A DNA stretch of 64,000 nucleotides from Pomphorhynchus laevis (taxonomy: Eukaryota > Acanthocephala > Palaeacanthocephala > Echinorhynchida > Pomphorhynchidae), in the NCBI GenBank assembly GCA_012934845.2, contig WNNJ02001628.1:62001-126000 (forward strand), read 5' to 3'. The notes beneath the pieces are model-generated. The model searched no databases. It worked only from the letters and a program-made list of their open reading frames with translations, and was not told where the DNA came from. A program made the position numbers and the translations under genes. Positions within the stretch are counted from its first letter, which is position 1. Every line of letters starts with the position of its first letter. Of this stretch, positions 44,330 to 56,019 are shown one piece after another.

Positions 44330-44545
44330 ACGAAAAATGATCGATCGGAGAGATATGAAGAGCCAAACCAAGGTGGATGAAGAGAAGCCATAGTGATAGC
44401 AACGACGAAAAAGGATTTTGTGATCGACAATGTCAAATGCAGATAAAAGATCGAGCGATATTACCACACTACAAGGTCCTTTGTCACGAGCGGAGAGATT
44501 TGAATGTAAACGCAACATATCAGTGAAGTGAGTTATGTTTAGAAA
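44330..44545 (-). pseudogene. L2/CR1-like LINE RT fragment
   Basis: Reads LRLHSNLSARDKGPCSVVIS, LDLLSAFDIVDHKILF and YHYGFSSSTLVWLF, the RT motif A region. A different, older copy than the neighbouring LINE. 44184-44329 is AT-rich with short ACAAACTATTA repeats. Confidence 0.7.
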
Positions 44546-44549
44546 CAAT

Positions 44550-46280
44550 TATTACAAGTCACTGTTCTATAATGGATAAAAAGGGTATAAAGATTGAATC
44601 AAATAATAAAAATATACCTATGTTATATTGGAATCCAAAATTACATTAAAATCAAATACAACCTGGGTTCATATGTAGTGCTTTTCAATGTACACCAAAG
44701 CCCATTAAAGTAATTAAAACACATAAGGTAATCGAAATTAACTGATATATAACAAACACTTTCAGTATTAATTACACAAAGGAATTTTTAGAACACATCA
44801 AAGGAATAAATCAAATCAGCTAAAGGAGTCTACGTATTTAATATAATTATAAAATAAACAAAACATAATAATAATGCTAAAAAAGAATTTAATAATGAAA
44901 TAGTAAAATAAATAATTGTTATAAGATTTTTATGATATATATCAATAGAGAATAAAAAATTGAAATTTAGATAAAAGTCATTTTTATGAATTGACTAATC
45001 AATAACAGACGTTGGATCAGAATAAGGATTAGAAGTCTTCAGGATGATGATCCTTATCATTATCTTAAATTTAATGACCTAATCCATATCAGGTCATCAA
45101 ATTTCAAAATATAAATAGATACGATTTTAGTACGCTTTATACAAATCTAGATTTAGCAGCTATTAAAGATGCATTAGAAAAATTAATTAATCTTATGTTC
45201 AGAAAAAGATATACATATATATGTTATAATAATTATAACGCCTATCTAACGAAAATTAAACCATCAAGTAAATATAAATATATGGATAAAATTGAATTAA
45301 TAGAATCCTTAAATATTTTGATAAATCAAAATTTATTTAAAAGTAGGGACATCTATATTTAGACAAGTAAAAGGTGTTCCAATGGGTGGTAATAGTAGCC
45401 CAATTATAGCTGACTTGTTTTTAAGCTTTATAGAATATGAATTTGTTCATAACTGTGTAAAAACTAAATCTAAACAATATAAATATATGAAATATATGTT
45501 TCGATACATTGATGATATATGTGTATTTAATTCTAATAATTTTTATTCAATTAGTGAACAAATATATCCAGAAAGGCTTATTCTTAACAAAACCAATATT
45601 AATGATAAAGATGTATATCTTGATAAGAACATTAAATTAGCATTTACTAAAACTACTATTAATTTATATCGTAAAGATGACCTATTTATATTTACAAGAA
45701 AAATATTTTTGCATGAGCATTCATGCACACCATATAATATAAAATATAATACATTAAATAATGAAATTTTAAGAATTGCAACAATATGTAATGATATCGG
45801 CTGTCTATAAAAATAACATCAAGCAAAAAATAGTAAAATATATAAATCAACACAATAATATAAAGAATAAATTTAAACTCTTAAGTGTCAAATTTTTATG
45901 GATGGATAATAAATAATATACTTTGTATTAGAATAAGATACTAGATAGTTTTATCAGAGGAAATACATCATTAGCATGTATTTGGCCCCGCTGCTATGTT
46001 GGGTAGAGGAGTTAGGGGCCGAAACCTGATAGCATAGCAGTTCCTCCTGATGACCTCTAATTCTTATTCTGATACAACGTATGTTAGTTATAAGTCAATT
46101 AATAAAAATGACGTTTATTTTAAATTTCAATTTTTTATTTTAACTTGATTTAAAATATAGAAAATCTAAAAACAATTATTAATTTTATTATTTAATTATT
46201 AAATTTTGATTTAGCATTATTATGTTTTGTTTATTTTATAATTATATTAAATACGTAGACTCAGTTAGCTTATTTGATTT
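44550..46280 (+). mobile_element. PLE-B copies, plus strand, with complete 3' end
   Basis: 44550-44805: pre-motif-A RT scrap (LYWNPKLH). 44806-45110: minus-strand 3' tail. 45125-45810: RT from STLYTNLDL through VPMGGNSSPIIADLFL (45382) and FRYIDDICVF to the C-terminal tail. 45811-46280: stop region, structured module and the full 3' tail ending AGACTCAGTTAGCT. Several breaks. Confidence 0.8.
45953..46080 (+). ncRNA. PLE-B 3' structured module, reference copy
   Basis: Elements: hairpin AAATACAT/ATGTATTT (45961-45968, 45976-45983); GGCCCC (45984-45989) with GGGGCC (46015-46020), the latter directly followed by GAAA; CTGCTATG (45991-45998) with CATAGCAG (46033-46040); TTAGGGG (46012-46018) with CCTCTAA (46054-46060); and CTGATGA (46047-46053). 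These pairings interleave (pseudoknot-like) and some are alternatives. Copies: 22830-22935 (-), 48365-48480 (-), 51062-51165 (-), 46500-46630 (+). Confidence 0.55.
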
Positions 46281-46299
46281 AATTTGTAACGATATGGTT

Positions 46300-46700
46300 T
46301 TCTTCAAAATCATTTAAATAATTTTTAATATTTTAATAATTTAAATATTTTAAACCAGGTTACTATAAAAATAACATCAAGCAGAAAATAGTAAAATATA
46401 TAAATCAACACAATAATATTAAAAATAAATCTCAAATCATTAGCGTAAAAATTTTATGGATGAATAATAAATAATATACTTGTATTAGAATAGAAAAGCC
46501 AATTTCACCAGAGGAAATACGTTATTAGCATCTATTTGGTCCTGCTACTGTTCGGTGGAAGAATATGGGCCGAAAGCTGACAACATAACAGTTCCACTTG
46601 ATGATATCTAATCGTTATTCTGATACAACGTATGTTATTTATTAATCAATTCATAAATATTGACTTTTATTTTAAATAATACTAATAAATAATGCATTGA
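46300..46700 (+). mobile_element. PLE-B 3' end, diverged copy
   Basis: End of the coding region, stop, then a diverged structured module (GGTCC with GGGCC-GAAA, AACAG, TTGATGA) and the start of the AT-rich tail. Confidence 0.65.
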
Positions 46701-46865
46701 TAATTAATAAATAATTATTGATACAATAATAATATGAATTATTGTTTCAACATTAATATTTTTCTGCTATTTTTCAAGCAAGTTTATTGATTTTTTTCTT
46801 ATAATGTAGAATTATACATCAACAAAATTTTATTAAAATATAAAATTTGAATAAATAACAAAATA

Positions 46866-47375
46866 TTGTTAAAATTTATTTATACTATTAAACAAAAAGT
46901 GCATGATGAAATATGCTTCCAAAATTACGGTACAACTATTGATCGTGAAGCGAGACTTGACATATCATGTTCCGGAATCTTTGGAGACAGAACGGAGTGT
47001 ACTTTCCTTGATATCTGCGTGTTCAACGCATACGCTCCCTCTAACTCCAGTAAGAGTATCGGACCATGCTTCGAATATCATGAACTAAGGAAGAAAAGGA
47101 AGTATCTTGAGAGAGTAAATAGCATAGAGCATGCGTCATTTATTCCCGTAGTATTTTCGATGCTCGGAGGGGCGGGTACGGAAGCGGCAATCCTGTTAAA
47201 GAGAATCGCGGGCTCCATGGCAAGGAGTCATAACAGCTCATACAACGATGAAATAAGCAGATTACGTAGTGGCATCAGCGTTATCCTTGCAAAGATGACT
47301 TCTCGATGTGTCCGTGGAGCTCGATCAGCTATAAATCGTCCTCAAAGGGATTTATGTTTAATCAATGAAGAATAA
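46866..47375 (+). CDS. Element-derived endonuclease-like C-terminal protein fragment
   Basis: 169 codons. Pattern REARLDISCSGIFGDRT, FLDICVFNAYAPSN, ECHELRKKRKYLERV-like stretch (FEYHELRKKRKYLERV), EHASFIPVVFSMLGGAG, and a conserved end SVILAKMTSRCVRGARSA. I recall this ARLDI...FLDVRVFNPxAPSN...FTPLVFSxxGGxGxE layout as a frequent C-terminal domain of invertebrate mobile-element proteins. The spaced acidic residues suggest a PD-(D/E)xK nuclease, but that is inference. No N-terminal partner upstream. GGCCCATTTGCGGG follows at ~47443, probably part of the element end. Confidence 0.55.
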   Translation: MLKFIYTIKQKVHDEICFQNYGTTIDREARLDISCSGIFGDRTECTFLDICVFNAYAPSNSSKSIGPCFEYHELRKKRKYLERVNSIEHASFIPVVFSMLGGAGTEAAILLKRIAGSMARSHNSSYNDEISRLRSGISVILAKMTSRCVRGARSAINRPQRDLCLINEE

Positions 47376-47639
47376 TTTAGTGACTTTTTGAATATTAAAA
47401 CTGGCTTGGTGAGGTTTTTTTCTTTAAAATTGTAAATTAAGGCCCATTTGCGGGAACCTATATTAATGTAATAATATTTATAATAAAAATAATGTTAAAA
47501 AAAAAAAAAATTAAACAAAAATTTAATAATATTGTGACATTGATAATTTAATAATGTTGTGACATTGGAGCCTAATATTGTGTCATTGATAATAATAAAT
47601 TGTTAAAATAAAAAAAATAAAGAAAATTTAATATAAATA

Positions 47640-49190
47640 GATAAACGATATGATTTGTATTAAAATAACGTACACTAAATAACCAAATTGCATCAGAAAC
47701 ACAAAGTCATTAGCGCGTATATTGCCCCACTGCTTTGTTTGTTCGAGAAAGAGGAGTCAACACCTGATAACATTGCAGTTACTCCTGATGACCTCTAATC
47801 CTTATTCATATACATCGTTTTTATTTATTAATAAATTCATAAAAATTAACTTTATTTTAAATTTTAATTTTTAATTTTAACTTGATATAAACATAAATTG
47901 TATAAAATCTTAAATAATTATTTATTATTTATCTTTATTTTTATTTATATCGTATAAAATAGGAAGAGTCAGTCACCTTATTTGATGTTATTATAGAAAT
48001 AAGTCAATATTTAAAAAAACTGTTAGAAAGAAAAGATTTTTGGATTAAACGCTTAATTCTATGTACCCATTAGGATTGAATGACGTGATACAAGGAATTG
48101 ACAGAAGTAGTCTAATAAATAATAAATTAAATCAGCTAACTGAGTCTACGTATTGTTATATAATTATAAAATAAACAAAACATAATAATGCTAAATCAAA
48201 ATTTAATAATTAAATAATAAAATTAATAATTGTTTTTAGATTTTCTATAATTTAAATCAAGTTAAAAAATAAAAATAAAAATAAAAAATAAAAATAAAAA
48301 ATAAAATTTAAAATAAACGTCATTTTTATGAATTGACTAATAAATAACAGACGTTGTATCAGAATAAGAATTAGAGGTCATCAGGAGGAACTGCTATGCT
48401 ATCATGTTTCGGCCCCTAACTCCTATACCCAACATAGCAGCGGGGCCAAATACATGCTAATGATGTATTTCCTCTGAAATAACTATCTAGTATCTTATTC
48501 TAATGCAAAGTATATTATTTATTATCCATCCATAAAAATTTGCCACTTAAGAGTTTAAATTTATTCTTTATATTATTGTGTTGATTTATATATTTTACTA
48601 TTTTCTGCTTGATGTTATTTTTATAGTAACCTAGTTTAAAATATGTATCTATTAAATTATTTAAATGATTTTGAAGAAAGCCAATATCATTACATATTGT
48701 TGCAATTCTTAAAATTTCATTATTAAATGTATTATATTTTATATTATATGGTATGCATGAATGCTCATGCAAAAATATGTTTCTTGTAAATTTAAATGTC
48801 ATCTTTACGATATAAATTAATAGTAGTTTTAGTTAATGTTAATTTAATGTTCATATCTAGATATACACCTTCTTTATCATTAATATTGGTTTTGTTAAAA
48901 ATAAGGCTTTCTGGATAAATGTGCTCACTAATTGAATAAAAATTATTAGAATTAAATACACATATATCATCAATGTATCGAAACATATATTTTATATATT
49001 TATATTGTTTAGATTTAGTTTTTACACAGTTATGAACAAATTTATATTCTATAAAGCTTAAAAACAAGTCAGCTATAATTGGGCTACTATTACCACCCAT
49101 TGGAACACCTTTTACTTGTCTAAATATGGATGTCCCTACTTTTAAATAATTTTGATTTATCAAAATATTTAAGGATTCTATTAATTCAAT
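47640..49190. mobile_element. PLE-B fragments on both strands
   Basis: 47640-47960 (+): decayed 3' module and tail. 47990-48120 (+): end of the nuclease (FWIKRLI, then the YPLGLNDVIQGIDRSS stretch), an independent witness of the nuclease-to-linker junction. 48120-49190 (-): 3' tail, structured module (48365-48480), and RT from INQNYLKVGTSIFRQVK through VPMGGNSSPIIADLFL, FRYIDDICVF, to FLWMDNK, with one break near 48795. Confidence 0.75.
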
Positions 49191-49527
49191 ACAACTATAT
49201 TATAATGATCCAGTTAGACGCAAGCCAATAAGTTATGACGATAAAAGGAATAATAAAAATAGACTTAAATATATAAAAAAAGATAAATATTGATAGTTAT
49301 ATATTGATAAAATTAAAAAGAAAATGAAAATAGCAAGCAATTATAATAGTATGATAAAATTAATAAAAATTTGTATACATATTTTACCAAATTAAAGGAT
49401 GACTATGTAATAACAATTATCGATAAAGCTGATAATAAATACTAAACCCACAATCTTCTTCCATTTCAAATATATATTATTATAGGAACGAAGAAGAAAA
49501 TATCCTTTATTTGATAAAAATTCTATA

Positions 49528-49555
49528 TTTCGATAGCTTCTGCTATCATCATCAG
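49528..49555 (-). ncRNA. Hammerhead-type core, left arm
   Basis: Minus strand: CUGAUGA (49549-49555), one extra nucleotide, a perfect 6-bp helix GAUAGC/GCUAUC with 4-nt loop (49532-49547), GAAA (49528-49531). No convincing helix III or cleavage triplet. Confidence 0.5.
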
Positions 49556-49591
49556 GATTACAAAATGTGAAACATTTTTTTTTTAATCCTG

Positions 49592-49616
49592 CTGATGATA
49601 GCATGAGTTATCGAAA
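49592..49616 (+). ncRNA. Hammerhead-type core, right arm
   Basis: CUGAUGA (49592-49598) overlapping GAUAGC, loop AUGA, GUUAUC with one G-U pair, GAAA (49613-49616). Spacing differs from the left arm, so at least one is not functional. Confidence 0.4.
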
Positions 49617-49760
49617 TATGGAATTTTTATCAAATAAAGGATATTTTCTTCGTTCCTGTAATAATATATATTGATAAAGCAAGCAATAACTTTGTTCTCA
49701 TATGCAAAAAAACTTTATTAAAATAAAGTAATAACTTAATAAAGTAACTTAATAAAATAA

Positions 49761-50474
49761 TATAATAATATTTAACTTTTTACTAATGAAAAAGTTAAGT
49801 TATATGTACGCACAACATATAAGCGTAATGATTTATGTTTAGAACCAAATATTACAAAGAATGCTATTTTTAAATGCTAATTAATTTTGTAATCGTTTAT
49901 TTCAAATTTTATATGTATATTTTATATTTAGAATGACAATAAATTAAATTAAATTTTAGTAAATTTAATTAAATTATTAAAATAATATTTAGTCATTTTT
50001 AATTTAATTTAAATCTTTTATATATGAAGAGTATTTTCTGATATTTATATTGTAATGTTTATTTTGAATCGGAAAAAATGTAATATTTATAATTTCAATA
50101 AATTATCTTACTTTATTTCTTTAAGTGTACAATTTTAAATTTCTTTGTGAAATCGTAAGATCGATTGCATGAATAAAATTGATTAAATAATGTTATGCGT
50201 AGTACAATTATTGTTTATTATTTGATATAATTAATTCTTAACAAGTGAATTTTATGTGGATTAATTACTTTTCAACAAAATATTCTTAAACAATTGTAAT
50301 GCAACTGTTTATCTACTCTTGCACAATTGTTAACATTTAGGTTGCTTCTTAAGCTAGACAGTCCAGTGAAGTTACAGAAGTTTTTCCTTGACAATCAGAC
50401 TTGTTTAATCAACATAGGAAGTTGTAAGCTCGAATATAATAAATATGGTATTTTTAATTAATAATTAATCAATC
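49761..50474. other. AT-rich DNA, nothing recognised
   Basis: No frame or repeat that I can support. Confidence 0.5.
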
Positions 50475-51310
50475 AAATCAGGTAACTGAGTCCATGTATA
50501 TTAAATTATTTATTATTTATTAAATACAATGATAAATAAAAATAAAATAATTAATAGAATAATAGTATTCGACATGGAGAGAAGTTCGTTCGTTACCCTC
50601 ATTTTCTCAGTTTCGGGTATTCTTGGTTCATGTACAGCAAAATCGAACTTATGCCGATTGTATATGCAGATTAAAGCGAGTTATTGGCTTTATGCTTAGC
50701 CGTGCTACTTCCCGTTGCATAAGGATGTCGCTCCGCTTCAGAGAATCTCAGATTATCCTCGCCATCGAGTAGCCGGGTAAATGATTGCAGCATATTAGCT
50801 GTTCCTTAAATGGAGGATGGAAAAGTCAACCAATTATTTTATAATCTTGCCAGCTATGGGACTTGCCTTTTAAGCTATTTTATATATAAATTGAATTTTT
50901 TAAAAAAATATTAGTTAAAAAAATTAAATAATAAATAATTATAAATAATAAATTGCTGTTATTTCATATTTTATAACTTATATCAAGTTAAAATTAAAAT
51001 ATACAAGTCAATTTTTATGAATCGAATAATAAAATAACAGTCGATATATCAGAATAACGAGTAGAGGTCATCAGGAGGAACTGCTATGTTACCAGTTTTC
51101 GGTCCCTATTCTTCGACACAATATAGCACTGTGATCAAATACATGTAAATTAAGTATTTCCTCTGATGAAACTTGTTTATCTAGTATCTTATTCATGTAC
51201 AAAGTATATTGTTTATTATATATTTTGTTACCTATATATACTTTATTGTATACTTTATTATCTGATGAAATTTGATTATCTAGTATCTTAATATAATACA
51301 AAGTATATTG
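50475..51310 (-). mobile_element. PLE-B 3' end with inserted GC-richer segment
   Basis: Starts with the tail terminus (AATCAGGTAACTGAGTC). 50565-50880 is a GC-richer segment of unknown origin with no frame. 50930-51310 is tail and structured module (51062-51165), a diverged version in which AACTG/CAGTT next to GAAA pairs perfectly. Confidence 0.6.
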
Positions 51311-51497
51311 TCCAATGATATGTTCAATGTGCTATTCAATTGTTCAGGGCGTTTAAACATCGACAGGAATAGAAAAGGGAAGTGTTATTGTTCACAAATT
51401 TTCGACTATTGAAAGGAATATTGCAATAGCGAAAATTTGTGAACAATAATTTTCTTTTTCTATTCCTATCGATATTTAAACGCCCTGAACAAAGTAT
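51307..51497. repeat. Foldback element with tail and target duplication
   Basis: ACAAAGTAT at 51298-51306 and 51489-51497. Arms ~51342-51408 and ~51424-51488 (GTTCAGGGCGTTTAAA termini) are inverted around ~15 nt. ~34 nt at the left (51307-51340) are unpaired. Each arm has CAATAG followed by (T)CGAAAA, but no CUGAUGA. Confidence 0.75.
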
Positions 51498-51649
51498 TTT
51501 ATTTATTATCCGTAAAAATTTTCTGCTTAATTGTTTAAATTTATTTTTAATAATATTGTGTTGATTTATATTTACTATTTTCTTTTTGATTTTATTTTTA
51601 TAGTAACTAGTGATTTAAATCAATGGTAAATTAGTGATTTGAGTTGAAA

Positions 51650-51830
51650 AACAATTATTACAAGTCACTGTTCTATAATGGATAAAAAGGTATGACAGTT
51701 GAATCAGATAATAAAACGTATACTATACCTATATTATATTGGAATCCAAAATTAAACAAAAGTCCAATATAACCAAGGTTCATTTGTAGCGCTTTTAAAT
51801 GCGCATAAGACAGAAAATGTGGACTTTGTT
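51650..51830 (+). mobile_element. PLE-B RT scrap
   Basis: HCSIMDKK-like start, then ILYWNPKLNKSPI and FICSAFKCA-like codons with frame breaks. 51831-51924 is unassigned. Confidence 0.6.
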
Positions 51831-51924
51831 GGGGGCGTTCAGCAGGGCGATCCATTGGTACACTACTTTTCTGTTTGTCAATTAATCCATATTCACTCAC
51901 TTCATCTCCGCTGTAATTAAGCAC

Positions 51925-54900
51925 ACAGTGCTCGACACACGACTGCAGCGTCTAAAAAACAATTGCCTGTGACAACAATAAGTCTAAAGTAGACTTCATA
52001 TGTGGCTTTTGTACCAACAAACTAATCCGTAACCTCCCAATAAGCGCACATCAACATCCAACACGTCAACTCAAACTACCCAAGTCGTTTTCGATGTCCT
52101 TTCTCCACCCACCGACCTTGCCACCATATACACTTTCCATTTCATGTCATATTCACTCCCAGACACCCCGTATTTTCCCTTCAGTCTCGTTTCTCAATAA
52201 CCTTCATCCATCAATCAAAATCACCTCCACAAACCTCCACGATCCTTCCACTCATAACTTTTCCTCATATCGCTTGCCACCCTATTTATTATCATTATCC
52301 TCTTTGTCTTCCGTCGTCAAACCAAATCCCTCCAAATCATCAACTACCAGATATCCTATCGTGATCTCACCTACTCACGTCACTCGTCCTCCTTTACGGA
52401 AACGCTTTCTTTATCGCAATTGTTGCGTCATCGTCACTAATATCACTCCTTCCACATCCTTCTATTCACAAGCACATCTCGACAACGACGTTTCCGCCTT
52501 CAGATCCATCCTATCGTCTCAAGTTCCTGTCAATAAACCATCCTTCTTCAATGACATATCTTCTGTCGCTTTCATCCGCCTAAACAAATCTTCTCAATCT
52601 AATCTTTCACAGCTCCATCTCTTGAAAATTGTTTTCAAGCATCACTTTCACGCGTCTTCTGTCCTCTCTCAACGATTTAAACTCATGTCATCTTCAACAA
52701 CTCGAATTTTCTATGATCGCATCCCTTCTGAAATCGCTCAACTCTCTCTTGCTCGCATTGAAAAACGCCGTTGCGAGAAAAACGGCAAAACATTTCTCTC
52801 TAACCGAAACTGACGGAAATTTTCAAGTTGTCCACCCACGCCCAAAAATTCGATGGCGCTCCATCTCCCTTCTCCGCTAGACACTTGTACCACCACACAA
52901 GGTTTCCGCCTCGGCCTCCTTAACACTAGATCTATTCTTAATAAATCAGATCTTATCGTCAACCTATTCACCAAGCAATCCATCGATCTCTAATGCCTCA
53001 CCGAATCCTGGCAGTCAGATTCCGACTACCGCTCCAATCGCCGTCTGCTTTATGCCGGTTGATCACTAGTCGAATCCGCCCGCCCCCTCAGCTCATTCCC
53101 TTCTAAATTCTCTAATCATGTCAGCATCGTCGCATTCACTCTTCACCCCGCGTCTCTTCGCAAAATCAATCCCTCTTTCAGTCCTTGCTCTTTTGAATTG
53201 CTCACTTGTCGTTCTTCTAACCCGATCATCATAGATCTCGCTATTGTATACCGTCCTGGTTCATAAGCTCCTACATCCTTATTTTTTTCGAACTCGCTGA
53301 CCTCCTTTCTAATTGTTCTTTGTCATCAATCCTTTCACTCGCTCTAGGATACTTCAACATCCGCCTAGACAGCCCCTCTACCCAGATTCCATCAGGTTCA
53401 TCAACATTCTATCCAACTACTATCACAACCTAATCTCCACTGCCCCCACACATATCCTTGGTGGGGCACTCGACATAATCGCTGTCCCCGATTATTTTGC
53501 TGTATACACCTCACTGTCCATCTCATATCCTGGTCTATCCGATCACTTTCTCATCACCCTTGATCTCACTACAATCCTCACACACCTACAATCTTGACCT
53601 CCCACCTCACACAGCTACAATCCGACGTCGCCCTTGGAGAAATCTTGACCTCTCCCTTCTCCGCTTTGCCTTACTCAAGTTGTCTCTATTCCATCCCACA
53701 ATAACATATTTCTCTCCTCACGATCTCGCCTTTCTTTTCGACTCTGAACTCACATCCATTCTAGATCTTATCTTGCCCTTCAAGCCACACCCACACCGTC
53801 GCTAGCACTGTGCCCCATGGTTTGACATCCAATGCCTACTCTCAAAGTGTCGACTCCGCCATGCTTTTCAAGTCTATCATCGCTCCCTCAGACGTGATAT
53901 CCGCCCGCTCACTGCGTCTCTCTGTGATTCCAATCTTGCTCTTCGCCGGTCTCGTCTCAACCTACTACGTACCAAATGCAACTCCTTCTGGCAGCATAAA
54001 ATCAACACTTCATTAAACTCCAAGTCTCTCTGGCTTAGTTTTAACTCAATCATTTCTCGCTCCTCTTCGTCTTGCAACATAAATCCCCAAGATTATTCGT
54101 CATTTCTTCAGACCAAAGTATCTACGCTGTTTTCTCACAACCTCGTCTTTATTCCATCTCACTGCTACTCGCCTCGACTCATCCTCTCAAAACTCTTTCA
54201 AATTATCACTGTCTCACCTGCCGAAGTCTAATCTGTCGTCATGTCCTTGCCCAACAAAACCTCACCAGCTGATCCCTTGCCTACCCCCATACGTAAATCC
54301 ATATGCTCATCGATATCCCCTTTCCTCACCAACTTGTCTAACTCGTCCATTCGCAGTCGAATCTTTTTATCACACTGGAAATCCGCCATCGTTCGTCCCT
54401 TCCTTAAGAAACAATCGCTCGATCCTTCGTTTCCTTCTAGATATCGCCAATTTCACTCCTCCCTACTCTTTCCAAGGCCTTAAAGCGCCTTATCTTTATA
54501 CAGATCAACGTTTATCTATCTTTCATACTCCTTTCTCGCTTCGTTAAGATCACGGCTTTTCTTCCTCCTTCGTAGCATGGTTTGCCTCATATCTATCCGA
54601 CAGCTCTTTTCGAATATGTACAAATTCATCATCCTCTTCTCCCATTCCTATTATCTGCAGGGTCCCACGAGGTTCAGTCCTAGGACCCATGCTTTTCTCT
54701 CTTCTACACGGCGATCTCTCTCTGTTTATCAAACCTTTTTCCTTTAACGTCATGCAATACGCCGATGGCATAATTATCTATGCTCATGCACACGCACATC
54801 GCATACACTATATCGGCGTTTCTGCCTCCAACTGCCTTTCTTCTATCAACAAACGTCTCTCCAATCTCCATCTCGTTCTAAACCCCAACAAGTTCAAAAT

Positions 54901-55735
54901 AATGTATATCCTCCACCGTAAACCAAACATACATCCTCCCACTGTATCCTTTGCCTCATCGATCATCCCCATAGTACACAATCTCACTTTCCTAGGCTTT
55001 CATTTCGATGATCACCTTTCCTTTAAACCTCACTTTCCTAGGCTTCCATTTCGATGATCACCTTTCCCTTAAACCCTTTGTCCGCAACAAGGTCCGCTCT
55101 TCTAACTTAATTCTCCGTGTCATCCGCCGTATCCGCCCCCTTATCGACTTCCGTTCTTCTATGTATTTTCTTTCATCGCTTTTTTTCCTAAAATTGATTA
55201 CTCCCTTAGCCTTTTCGCCAATTCTCCAAAATCCATCATCCTACCCCTACAATGATTAATCAACTCCGCCGTTCGAGTGCTCTTTCGTCTCCGTCGCTTC
55301 GAACGCACATCCACATATATTGCGCAACTCTCCTGGCCCACCATCCACATCCGCATCAAACTCCGTCTTCTTCTCGTAACTTTTCGTCTCATCGCTGTCG
55401 TCTCCCCATCGTTCATCAACCTCCCTTTCTTAGACGACACTCATCCCACCTCTATATCACTGCGTTCCCGAAATTCCCTTTTGCTCTGCATTCCCATTTA
55501 CTCTAACACCTACGGTTTCCGATCCTTCCTCATCGCCGCCATACTCGCCTGGAATCAGCTCTCACTCGACGTCCGCCGCGTTTCCTCCTTTATTGCATTC
55601 AAATGCCGCCTCCGTACCCACCTCCTCGAAACATGATTTAGATTTTTTTAGATTGTTTGTTGTTGTGGTCATGTAAGCATACACCGGCACGCATTTGCCG
55701 CGTAAAAATAAATCTTTTTTTACGAAATTAACAAA
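51925..55735 (+). mobile_element. L2/CR1-like LINE copy 2, near full-length, decayed
   Basis: ORF1 zinc cluster near 51925-52020 (STHDCSV), the ORF1 conserved block 52094-52813 (CVIVTNITPSTSF, FIRLNKSSQSN), endonuclease 52860-53810, RT from ~54241 (HWKSAIVRPFLKKQ), motif C region MQYADGIIIYAHAH (~54750), thumb (LTFLGFHFDDHLSLKPFVRN; this segment is duplicated in part near 55010-55060), C-terminal HLYITAFPKFPFA-type end to the stop near 55637, and a short 3' UTR ending AAAAATAAATCTTTTTTTAC. More than ten breaks, so older than copy 1. Confidence 0.8.
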
Positions 55736-55904
55736 ATAATAAAAATAAACAAATGCAAAATAGACACTTAGTACATTCTTTTTACTGTGTAAAAAGTAAC
55801 TTAATTTCTGTTGAACACTAGTCTTACTGATTACGACAAAAATTAGATATATAAAAGGTACTTCAAATTATATTGCTTATCTTTCCCAATGTTAATTATT
55901 ATGT
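55736..55904. other. Spacer between LINE copy 2 and the PLE-C insertion
   Basis: AT-rich, no frame or repeat recognised. Confidence 0.5.
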
Positions 55905-55916
55905 TATTTCGTTATT
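55905..55916 (+). repeat. Target-site duplication of the PLE-C unit, left
   Basis: TATTTCGTTATT at 55905-55916 recurs exactly at 59873-59884. Confidence 0.8.
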
Positions 55917-56019
55917 CGAGAAAATTCGTTTCCAATCCGAATTATTACAAAAAGGCGATGAAACAGGAATATTTAATTAGAAACATCCAATATTTCAACG
56001 CACTACGGCACGTCATCTT

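Larger units (their letters stand above)
49441..49670. repeat. Foldback element with two hammerhead-type motifs, inserted in PLE-B
   Basis: Arms ~49471-49560 and 49584-49670 are inverted copies (~90%) around 23 nt. GATAAAGC at 49422-49429 and 49673-49680 begin a diverged target duplication. Left of the left arm are ~32 nt with no partner on the right, like the tail of PLE-A. Past the core, the arm reads TCAAATAAAGG, similar to the PLE-A terminal repeat. Confidence 0.75.
49191..49760 (+). mobile_element. PLE-B pre-RT fragment split by a foldback element
   Basis: Left: DPVRRKPISYDDKRNNKNR and KLKDDYVITIIDKA to ~49437. Right: IDKASNNFVLICKK from ~49671. The 230-bp foldback lies between, with GATAAAGC on both sides. 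Confidence 0.75.

Noticed and set aside
45953-46080. PLE-B 3' module as a classical type I hammerhead
   Set aside because: GGCCCC/GGGGCC followed by GAAA looks like helix II, but no CUGAUGA precedes it, and the CTGATGA present lies after GAAA with ~3 nt for helix I.
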